The notes under the pieces: model-generated
Seen by the model: only the letters and a program-made list of their open reading frames with translations
Told to the model about the DNA's origin: nothing
Databases searched by the model: none
In this document: one piece after another, positions 54,789-64,000 of the stretch
How the letters are laid out: every line of letters starts with the position of its first letter
Position numbering within the stretch: position 1 is the first letter of the stretch
DNA from: Isoetes taiwanensis
Taxonomy: Eukaryota; Streptophyta; Lycopodiopsida; Isoetales; Isoetaceae
Direction: 5' to 3'
NCBI GenBank assembly: GCA_021234155.1
Contig: JAJEKV010000813.1
Span: forward strand, 1-64,000
Length of the DNA stretch: 64,000 nt
Program-made: the position numbers and the translations under genes

Positions 54789-55720
54789 ACAACAAGATGT
54801 CTAGACCTTTCAACAACGAGGAAATCTTTAAGGTGCTAAATGAAATGGAAAATGGCAAAACTCCAGGGTCCCGGGATGGCCTCCTATTTAATTCTTCAAG
54901 AAGGCTTGGGGCTTTTGGGTAATTTTGTGTGTTTTCATTGCTAATGAATTCTTACTAACCAAAGGTTTGACCGGCAGGATCAATACTAGCTTTATTGCTC
55001 TCATACCTAAAATGGACATGCCCATCTCCTTTTCCGATTATAGGCCTATCTCACTATCCAATGTGCTCTATAAGCTTATTTCAGTTCAATTGCAGCTAGA
55101 GTCAAGCCTATCCTTGATGAGATCATAAGTAAGACACAAAGTGCATACTTGAAAGGGAGGTACATCTTGGACAATGTTGCAAAAAGATTCTAGGGATTAG
55201 TTGGGCCGTGGAAACTAAACAAAACATAGGGCTTCCTTAAATTGACATCACCAAAGCCTTCACACGTTAGAAGTTGGAAATTTTTGCGTGAATGTAGCCG
55301 GAGTTTAGGATTCTCCGTAAGAGGTAATTTCTATTTTCATGCATATCTCGAAAAACTCAAGATCAGTAGGTCCTAATCATGGGGAATGCAGCCCCTTCTT
55401 TGACATAAAAAGAGGAGTAAAACAAGGTTGCCCCCCGCACCTTTTTATTTTAATAGTCATGGAGGGTTTGCATAGTAATTTCCGTAAGCTTAGAAATCTT
55501 AATGGGCTTAAAGGCCTCAAACCCCCCTAATCAAGAGATGGAAGATATTCTCAATGTTCATTTTGGTGATGATACCTTTCTTTTTATGAACTGACAACCA
55601 GCCTATTCAAATCAAGCATGCCAGATCCTCGAAGACTTTGGAAGATGCTCGATGCAATATCAACCCCACTCAAGACAAAGTTGGGATTTCAAGGGATCGT
55701 ACTAAAGGGGAGCAAGCAAA
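54789..55720 (+). pseudogene. LINE reverse transcriptase
   Basis: Visible RT blocks in order: FNNEEIFKVLNEMENGKTPG (about 54,810-54,870), INTSFIALIPKMDMPISFSD (54,979-55,038), YRPISLSNVLYKLIS (55,039-55,083), IISKTQSAYLKGRYILDNV (about 55,122-55,180), KRGVKQGCPP (55,409-55,440), and FGDDTFLFM (about 55,563-55,590), where the plant LINE consensus has FADDT. Frames change between blocks. Confidence 0.85.
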
Positions 55721-56719
55721 TTTTATCTCTTGATGTATGTATCTCTCTCCTACCACCAAAACCAAAATCTTGGGATCCCCTATGCAATTAGAGTGAACGC
55801 GAAAGTGATCCGTGGGGATCTCTTGGACAAGTTCTACAGAAGGTGGACTCTCTTAACTCTAAATTTCTTTTCTAAGAATGGTAGGGCTATTCTGCAAACT
55901 CGTTATATCCCTTTCTCAAAGTTTATCACCATCTATTATTATGGCCCTAAAAAAGGTCTATTCTAAAATGCAAAGTATTATTGGTAGATTCATTCAAGGG
56001 GGTACAAAAAATCGTAAGATGCCGGATTCCGCCTCCATGAAGGAGTGTTGCAAAACTAAAAGTATGGGGGATTGGGGGGTTATTAACATCTAAAAAAGCA
56101 AGCAACCGCTTTTAGTCTAAATACTTCTACGTAGCCCTGCACAGATCAGATTCATCACCCTACCAAAGCTCGACAAGCATTATATCGGGAGATGCCATCC
56201 CTTTGGGTGGAGGGGACTTAAGATGCACCTTCCCTTTAGTATTTTCTTCCCTCCCTTCACCATCCCAAATTCCATCCCCGACATAAGAAGTGGATCAAGG
56301 CGCGGATCGAGGTTAAAGGCATGTACACTTGGAAAGAGGGCCTCTCGTGATCAAGCAATTTTCTCGAGCCCTTTCTCTTATTTTTGATGATCCTAATACT
56401 TGTTTAGCCTCTCATTTCCCAACCCAAACTAAACAATGGACTAAAGGTGGGAATTGTGTTCATCGTGACATTACTAATAATTTGACTATCACACCTCCGC
56501 TCGAGGATCCGGGGAAGAGTCCGGAGATGCTTTTCAATAGTATTACACGTAAACTTGCTAGTGGTCAAGTGGCACCATTCTCAAGATTCGTGGCACATAA
56601 ATGGGTTGGGTGGATACAAAGTTAAAAAGCTTATAAATTCCTTTAACAGTAGATCAGGATATAACAATCCATATCAAATGGAATAATACTGATCACATGA
56701 GAATCAAAAAGGAATCTCA

Positions 56720-57720
56720 TATTTCTTGAAGTGCCCAATTCACCCAAAAGTAAAAGCCTTTATGTGGCGCCTTTGGCATAAGGTTTTGCAACAAATTTGA
56801 AAAGATGGAGAATGAATATGGCGTATTCTAACATTTGTGTGCGATGTATGTGGATCAGGAAGATGAGAATCATCTTTTCGCAAAACCGCCTATGGGCCTA
56901 ATGGACTGGAGTTAGCCTGTTTCGAGCTTAATATGCCCAATCTTAGGACCATGAGCCCCATTTTCGGGACTTTTTCTTTCTTCCTCAAAACCCATCAAAT
57001 TCCATGTGATTTATCTTCTCCTTTGAGGATGTGGAAGGGAAGAAATTTCGATCTTCAAAGAGGAGATTATTTGGCCTCGTGCTATCATTGAGCAAACTAA
57101 ATATGATATTAAATGGATTGAGGAGATTTTCTGGTGATTCATGCTGGAAACCTTTTCATCCTTATCTAACTTTATTTTGAAATTCGGCAGGGAACATTCT
57201 CGGCCGTTGGTAAAAAAGCCGGTGGAAAAGGATTGACCTTCACTCTAATGCGCTTATGGCTAACTCCGCTTTGGGGGTCGAGATCCCCGAGCACATGAAG
57301 GCGATGTCAACGAAATGCGGTGCTTGTAACACGATTATGATGCAAAGAGGGATATTTTATGGGCGAAAAGACAAGAAAGGAAGATTTAATCCCGCAAAGC
57401 TCATTTATGCAAATGCCCATTCTCGGCCTATTCATAAGAGCTACCAAAGGAATGGGGAGAAAGGATCACGATGTGGCGAGCCCAAGAAAAGGAGATTTGT
57501 GGAATGAAGACTGTTATTATCTTTATATATGATGAAATCCTTTTGAGATATAGGTTCTGGCCTAAACTACGGGTCCGGGCTTTTAAATATTTTCTTAAGA
57601 TATTATGTTGAAGGGTCTTCATAACCAACCCCTACCTAAATTGGTTTTTTGTAAACATATGTATATACATATGTCCATATGTACACAAATATCTATATTA
57701 ATATAAATACTAAGCCTTCA
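56720..57720 (+). pseudogene. LINE C-terminal zf-RVT-like region
   Basis: FLKCPIHPKVKAFMWRLWHK (about 56,734-56,795) and a following Cys-rich stretch (NICVRCMW, about 56,830-56,855) match the zf-RVT region found after plant LINE RTs. Beyond it are WKGRNF (about 57,029) and a frame at 57,256-57,507 with CGACN. The 3' end runs into the poly(A). Confidence 0.6.
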
Positions 57721-57747
57721 ATTAAAAAAAAAACTAATTAATGTAAC

Positions 57748-58233
57748 ATCACTAATATGACTTATTTGGCATCCTCCATAAGGCCTTTTGCCTTGTCCAC
57801 AATCTCAAAATAAGAAGAGAAGGTGCCCCGTAAGGGCAACCATTTCCATGCTTCCGATATCTTGTCTTTTAAGGGCAGTTTTTAGATTACCTATATTTGT
57901 GCATGGTAATTTTTTTCTTACACCTTTATCAAGTTCACGAATTAGATTACTCCATTTTCACATAAAAATTCAATTCTCTTTTTTTTTTCCCTTTTGGCAA
58001 AAGCACTTGTATCATGCAAATGACAAACATTTTAGATAAATCTTACGTAGCTTATCCTTTGAAAAAACATAGTTTATAATACTATTTCCATACATTATAA
58101 ACCTTTGAAATCATGTGCCTCTCTTCTTTTGTTGTGCTTATTTTGAAATAATATTTTTTACATTTTGCCCTTTCATGGTGAAGGGCTACACTTACCTTAT
58201 TTGAAGGTTAAAGGCAACCTAAAGGTGGGGAAA
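57748..58233. other. Intergenic; PPT-like run at its end
   Basis: AT-rich, no gene. It ends in AAAGGTGGGGAAA, a polypurine-tract-like run directly before the orphan LTR. Confidence 0.4.
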
Positions 58234-59408
58234 TGTTGCAAATCGGGTCATTGCAGGGCCGATTTATCAAGGTGAGAATCGCCGAGAGGGTAGTCTAATC
58301 CATCCCATTACAACATATGCAATATATCATCAACATCAAAGCATCAAATGAAGGTTTCTACCGGGTCAAACTCAAGGATTGACTGATGGTCGGGTCTCCC
58401 GTGACAGACAGCTCGAACGGCAATGACTTGGGATGGCAATAGACAATGGCTAGGCTTGACCAATCTAACCGCCCTCCCCTGCATACTTTTGCGTAGGCTT
58501 AATCAAGCTCATAGAATGTAACTCCCTGAGATGTTATCTCATGGTAGCCTAATGAGACCACCTGTTGCATCTCTCGTCCTGGCTGAGGCTGTAGGGAATT
58601 GCATCTCCCCCTCGCACGCAAGAGCTCCCATGGGTGGCTAGAGGATCGCTAGAGACACCTCCCTTACCTCGATCAATTCCCAAAAACAAGAGCCAAGCCG
58701 ACACCAACTCTTGAGAGTCATGAATCATTGACCTAGGAAGTGTTGGGCCCATACCCGGACCGCACAAAGTGACCGACTATGAGCCTAGCCCGCCATGGGA
58801 CCCTAGTAGTCAAGGGCCAACAGTGGTCCTCCCTCCACTTTTACCACGGACCCCTTTGTGTGGTGCTGGCCACTTCAGAGCCTCTCAGCTGTGTGAGTTC
58901 TATGCACAGCCGCATAATAATTTTTGGGAACTAATGGGTCTTAAACTAGGAGCATCATCTAAATAATGGCTACTAGGGTCTTTATCCCCCTTCCAATACA
59001 CAAGAGGGTAAATATGAGATCAATCAACATCATATATCAAAATAGCATGCTAAATAACAAGAGTAACAACTAAGCCTAATCACACACATATAACATACAC
59101 TTAAGGTTCATTTACTAGGGTTCATAATCAAAAAATTGTACAACACGCTTAACTCATTGAATGCTAATGTGATCACCCATACTGATATTCAAATCATACC
59201 TAACATTATACTAATGTACAAAAGATGGTCAAGTCAGACGGATAAGGCCACAGACAGTGGTTTAAACTCACAACCTTCCAGCCAAGTAGTCACATACCCT
59301 TGCCAAGCGCTACTAATATTTGTTGAAGACATTCCTTCACGCCTCTCATATGTGGGACTATCTTCCTGGAGGTTCTAGAACATTTAGAACCTAAATGCAC
59401 AAGCAACA
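58234..59408 (+). repeat. Orphan LTR (candidate)
   Basis: Starts TGTTGC and ends GCAACA, a 6 bp terminal inverted repeat with TG...CA, over 1,175 bp. A polypurine-like run precedes it and TGGCGCCG follows two bases after it. No second copy lies in the window. It may be the 5' LTR of a truncated element or one of two tandem LTRs. It shares short stretches with 3.2-4.6 kb. Confidence 0.5.
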
Positions 59409-59410
59409 CT

Positions 59411-59418
59411 TGGCGCCG
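59411..59418 (+). other. PBS-like site (tRNA-Asp type)
   Basis: TGGCGCCG matches the first eight bases of the primer site common in Athila/Tat elements, two bases after the LTR end. Confidence 0.45.
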
Positions 59419-61500
59419 ATATCATCCATTGGAGTGGCGCGATCCTCGATCGTTGGCCTAGATATATATGAGTATCTCTTCTTGTCGAACCATTCCCGCT
59501 CAACGCCAGCCTTGAGCTTTAGGCATCCGGCCTCGCGGTTCCCGCTGCCTTGGGGCCATTGTACTTTGATTCCCCGCTCATATATCAAATTCTTTTCCCA
59601 TCTTGGCGATTCGTGATTTTGCATATATTTTTTAAGTACTTTTCTTGTTCCCTCATGTAGGTTCATGACAAACAACTTCCGACGGTCTACCTAAGAATCT
59701 ATTTGAAATGGTCGCCCTCAAGAATCAAGGCCCTACTCCCGTGTTCTCCATCACTTGCAAGTGGATCGTGGATTTATTTCGCATAATATACTAGATTCAA
59801 GGTTGTGACCCTTTTAAAATATCAATGCAATGACAACTTAAGCTCTCATCTTGAACTCGAATCAAGTTAAGAAAAGCAAGCAAGACAGATCACTTACATG
59901 TCATCGTTTCGCACCTCCTTCCATTAGACATGAGATAACATTCCACTTTTCTTCACCACAACGTATGAGGTGCAGATCGTAACTGACCGCAGAAGGTGTA
60001 TCTATATAAATAGAAAATCCAAACTCAATTTATTTTGAATAACATCCCCAACAGAGAAACTCAAGTGTAAAAAGATAAGATAAGATAAGATAAGCAAATA
60101 CCTTTGCACTGTGTAATACAAAGTAATTCAAGTAGGAGCAAAGAGATAGATAGTGCCTACATTAACACTGTTTTTGTTCCTTTTTCCTAGAACTCATCTT
60201 ACCCTCACTTCTTCCTAAATTTAACATTTTGCCTAGGAGGCTGCTTGGCCTCTCCAAATGCAACATTGTTACTTCTTTTTTGGCACTTCAGGTTTTGTCA
60301 ATGACAGTAGCTTCTCGGTCTCTTTCCTCCATGTTGCAACTTCGCTATTAAATGCCTTGGAATAGTATGCACTTTAGCATTTTGCTTGCACTCTTAGCAC
60401 ACTTGTTCTCTATTTTTATACTTTCATCCGCTATGTTGCTTAGGAATGTGATTTGCCCACCATTTAAAATATGCACTCTATGTAGTTTCAAAAAGGGCCT
60501 TTTCAATACCGGACTCTTTTGTGGTTATTGTTCTTTATGTTTCCAAGGAAGCAGCATATTGCACAAGACCTCTCCACATGAACAAGAAAAATAACATGGA
60601 TCCATGTCTCACACATTGCAAGCGCTGTAAAAAATTGCTTTAAACTTTTGGGAAGAAACACCATTGAGCCTTAATAATGTCTATCACATAGCTTCCCGCA
60701 TCTAGGCTCATCTCACAATAAACAGAGCCCGACGGCCATAGCCATTTTAATCCAAGTTTTCTAAAAATACGTTTTGATGAAGCAAATCGTGATCCCCACC
60801 ATCCGCTGGCCCCGAAAAATCCACACCGCCTAATCGCTTTCAAGTGTCCCCAAATCCCAAAACTTTTTGTATGAGACAACTAATATGCCACAAAGTTATC
60901 AAAACTGACACTCTATCCGGCCCCTCCCCACACTCCCCCAAGGATTGCCTCATTGCGAACCAAAAAATTACCTTTTTGTTTGGGTGTGTTATGGGTTTTT
61001 GTTTTGAGTTCTTTTTTCCACCAAAGTAACAAGATCTCAACACACTAAACAAAAAGGTTAATTTTAAACCTTTAAAATTAAACCCTTTAATGAAACCTTT
61101 AATGCTCAAAATTTCTACAACTTCAAGACAATCTTGTAGAGAATCAATTTTATTTTGCAAAAATTCATTATCAAAACAGCAATAATTTAGCTTTTGCCAT
61201 AATCAAAGGCAACGTAAGTTGATGACAAGTGGAGTAACACTGTTTTCCTTTGAAAACTATCAAACTAGGCCCTTAACTAGATATGATCATTTTGTTATTT
61301 TGTACTTTTGGTTCATTTTCAGGAGTTTTGTTTTTATTCCATTTCATTGATTTGGTCTAAGTTATTTTATTTGCAAACTCTCATGATGAACAAGAAACTT
61401 AAAGTCTTTTAGGAATTTTGGCTTTTTGATGCCAAATGATGAACCTTTTCTTTAGATTGATAGATAGATAGAGTTTTTCGTCAAAAAGGCAGGAAGGAAA
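59419..61500. other. No recognisable gene
   Basis: If the orphan LTR is a 5' LTR, its leader would begin here, but I see no gag. A GATAA microsatellite is listed separately. Short frames match nothing I know. Confidence 0.4.
60074..60094 (+). repeat. (GATAA)4 microsatellite
   Basis: Four uninterrupted GATAA units followed by G. Confidence 0.95.
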
Positions 61501-61559
61501 TATAACTTGGGCGTCCCTTTAACATGGCTTCTTCCTCACTTAAGGCTGAAACCGTGTGT

Positions 61560-63300
61560 AGCAAATGAGCATCCTTTAATACCCTATTGTAGGTCGAAAC
61601 AAACTTATAGTATGTATATGTTTGGGAGAACAAAAAACATTGATTTATGTTTTTTAATTGAAAAATATGAGGAGCTAATCATGAACTTTTTAAGTAGATT
61701 TTTTAATATGGAAATGATTTAAGTAGTGCCAACAAATGAATGAGAAAAATAACCTAAACAAAAAGCCAAAGCAAATACATTTCAAGCACTTAATTTTCTT
61801 CAAAGTTAACTTGCTAGAAAAACATTTATGTTTGATTTGGAATTGAAGTCAACCTCGAGCTCGACTAATCACAAATAAGTTACAAATAGGAGATGAAGAC
61901 GTGGTCAAACATAACAAAAAATGATATAGATGACGTGGGTTAAATAATGCTTGTTCTAAGCAAGCATCTATTCAAACACGTGTTGGGGTCTGCTAGAATG
62001 CAACGCATTGACTGAATGTATTCTAAAAGGGTTGCATGACATCTAGCTTTTGGATATAGCCAAAGAATGTGGTAACTGGATATTTACAGGAGGGACATGC
62101 AACCCTATAGGTTGATTTTAGGAAACGTCAAAGATGATGCTTTACCCCAACCAATAGAGTGAGCTACAAAAATTTATAAACAAAGTGCAAAAGTGGGTTG
62201 TTCCTCAACCTGTTGTCTTTGAATTTGGTATATTTTTGCTATAATGCGTGTAACAATAAGTATCCCTACTATGTAGCGTATTGATGTATATTGAAGCAAA
62301 CTTATAACATACATATTCCTAGAAGCTAAAAGAAACGAATATTCTTTAATGTTACTTAATTGCTTTCAAACATGTTTGTTGTTGCTATCAAGAGCTAACA
62401 CTTTGTTATCCCTTATATATAGTTGATCAAGACCTTTCATGTAGAAACCGTGGCATAATCACATCCAATGATGAATAGACTTTTAATATAAATATGATCG
62501 GTAGTTAAGTACCACTTCAAGCACTTAAATTTTCCGAACAACTAACAAAGATTCCTAGAAAACATTTATGTTCCATCTCGAGATCTTCTTACATATATGA
62601 GTTTGAATTGAACAAAGTTCTATGACTGAGCTTGACCAAGCAATAAAGTGCAAAAGATATGTCATCATAAGGAGATGAAGATGCACAAGAAAATACCGTA
62701 GATGATGTGGCTTATTTGATTAACATATAGTGTCATTAGTCTCTAAGCACAAAGTGCAAGGTATAAGCTCATTATAAGGAGAAGCAGCTTTTTATAATGC
62801 CACAATGGCAGATCCTGATGGATATATGACACAACACACCACACCCAACATTGCTCTAAATAATGCACAAAAAATTGCTACTGCATGGTGTGGCTTGTTT
62901 AATTAACGAGTATTGGCAAGGGCCCCTAAGTGCGCCTACTTGTGGGGATTCACGTGAGAAGCACCGATGGCCAGCTAAAAGTTGCTGGACCCAAAGGTTG
63001 AAAATGAAAATCTCAGCCCCATTTGAGAGACGGATATAGCTGCTGCATGGAGAAAAAGCATCACCGAAAAAATAGCACCTTTATGGGCCGCTTTAGATTA
63101 AGATTGAAGAGGTATCAGAAGAATGCAATAGATTGATGGAATGTATTTTAAAAAGACAATGATGACATCTAGCTTTGATATATCCAAAGAATGTGGTAGG
63201 GTTTAATTGATGCATTCTAGAAAATGCTATAGAGGAAGTTACATGCAACCCTATGTAATGCATTTAGGAAACGTCATAGATGATGTGCTTTAATAACAAT
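61560..63300 (+). repeat. Diverged tandem duplication
   Basis: Several blocks recur in the same order. GAAACAAACTTATAGTATGTAT (about 61,597) recurs as GAAGCAAACTTATAACATACAT (62,292). TTTCAAGCACTTAATTTTC (61,779) recurs as TTCAAGCACTTAAATTTTC (62,516). GGAGATGAAGACG (61,889) recurs as GGAGATGAAGATG (62,671). GACATCTAGCTTTTGGATAT (62,039) recurs as GACATCTAGCTTTGATAT (63,166). The last pair also shares ACATGCAACCCTAT and TTAGGAAACGTCA. The unit is roughly 0.7-1.1 kb with insertions. No coding content. Confidence 0.75.
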
Positions 63301-63747
63301 GACATCTAATAACAACAAACAACAGAATCAACACTATCTCCGGCTATGCTTATGATTTCCCCAGAAAGAACTTGGGGTCCTCTAAAGAACCAAGGCAAGA
63401 GGTCAAAATTGAAATAGTAATCACATATTGACAAGCCAAACAAGAGATTAAAATTGACAAACATTTTTTTTGGGGAGTATTTTTGTTTAGGGTTTTGATT
63501 CCATTCCGAGCCTTATGGGACTGGATTATGAGCAAAAGATGATTCTTAGACTTGGCCATGTCCGCCGGATTCACGTAAAAGCGCAAAGGCTTTAAATGAA
63601 ATGCCGATCAAACATGCGCAGTGGATGCTAAAACAAAGAAACGAAGAGGGCGCCATACCCTCCGCCGGCCATATTAATCCGCCTATTAAAAAATAACTGA
63701 AGAGGGCTTTACAGCTATAGTGTAAAAAAAAAAAAAAAAAATGAGGC
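63301..63747. other. Intergenic up to poly(A) and E2F-like cluster
   Basis: No recognisable gene. A poly(A) run of about 17 bases lies at 63,724-63,741. Confidence 0.4.
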
Positions 63748-63808
63748 TTTTTTTTCCCCGCCACCAGAAGTTTTTTTTCCCGCCCGCGATGCACAATTTT
63801 TCCCGCCC
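63748..63808. promoter_or_regulatory. Three E2F-like TTTCCCGCC sites
   Basis: TTTTTTTTCCCCGCC (63,748-63,762), TTTTTTTTCCCGCCCGCG (63,771-63,788) and TTTTTCCCGCCC (63,797-63,808) cluster within 61 bp. The last two contain TTTCCCGC, the plant E2F/DP recognition word. Such clusters occur upstream of S-phase genes. No gene is visible next to it in the window, so the controlled gene, if any, may lie beyond 64,000. Confidence 0.4.
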
Positions 63809-64000
63809 ATGCTAACATTTAAAATTTGGTACGCAATTTGGGTGAGAATTTTGGTACGCCCTTTGAGTCCCATGGGCGCCATAGCCCCTCTTTGAAGCCT
63901 CCCATCCCGGTGGTGTCCCTAAGATAGCAAACTTTCTTGATGGCCACACTCGCATCTCCCGCCCCAAGTAGTCTTGAAAGACGAAAGGGATCACCCCAGG
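63809..64000. other. GC-richer window end with short direct repeat
   Basis: TTTGGTACGCAATTTGGG (about 63,823) recurs as TTTGGTACGCCCTTTGAG (about 63,849). No gene is called. It could be a 5' untranslated region of a gene beyond the window. Confidence 0.3.

Larger units (their letters stand above)
53161..57747 (+). mobile_element. Full-length L1-type LINE with 15 bp TSD
   Basis: ACTAATTAATGTAAC occurs exactly at 53,161-53,175 and 57,733-57,747 and flanks a ~4.56 kb body ending in a ~10 nt poly(A) (57,724-57,733). Inside are an ORF1-like basic region, an endonuclease, a reverse transcriptase and a C-terminal zinc-knuckle-like (zf-RVT) region in the L1 order, all with frameshifts. The exact TSD and A-tail mark target-primed reverse transcription. 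Confidence 0.92.

Overview
This window looks like repeat-dense, largely heterochromatic nuclear DNA from a plant with a large genome. The evidence is plant-type LTR retrotransposons (Ty1/copia, a chromodomain Ty3/gypsy chromovirus, a Tat/Athila-like Ty3/gypsy element), plant L1-type LINEs and a fragment of a plant vacuolar amino-acid transporter. I cannot name the species. I see no rRNA genes, CRISPR arrays or bacterial operons, and no intact host gene.

Layout. 1-6.2 kb: no recognisable gene, only weak LTR and primer-binding-site remnants. 6.2-9.6 kb: a decayed LINE ending in poly(A). 9.6-15.6 kb: nothing recognisable. 15,575-21,662: a Ty1/copia element with two ~880 bp LTRs and a frame-broken gag-PR-INT-RT-RNaseH. 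22.2-23.46 kb (minus strand): a partial AVT-type amino-acid transporter. 25.3-26.3 kb: small tandem repeats, one carrying a degenerate tRNA-like sequence. 28,146-52,371: a chromovirus with TSDs, split inside its integrase by a second complete LTR element (37,604-48,633). 53,176-57,732: a full-length LINE with an exact 15 bp target-site duplication. 58,234-59,408: an orphan LTR followed by a PBS-like site. 61.5-63.3 kb: a diverged tandem duplication. 63.75-63.81 kb: three E2F-like motifs.

The most unusual part is the ~4.4 kb leader of the chromovirus, between its PBS (29,698) and gag (34,100). It holds two related modules. Each has a pair of ~67 nt near-perfect inverted repeats (four in all), a TATAAATAG box, a shared AGGCGATCTTTC motif and an ATG-initiated reading frame. 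The first module's reading frame ends in a clear histone H3 fold (31,410-31,670), with several residues more like centromeric CENH3 than canonical H3. The second encodes an unrecognised protein with a strongly acidic C-terminus, followed by another unrecognised frame. So the element appears to carry auxiliary genes with their own promoters, one of them a captured histone. Such an element also has a chromodomain on its integrase, so a chromatin-targeting role is an attractive inference, not a demonstrated one.

Caveat: paired LTRs in this window differ mostly by short indels and substitutions next to CG/CHG motifs and homopolymers, with long identical stretches between. Some of the frameshifts may therefore be consensus errors in methylated DNA, not real mutations.
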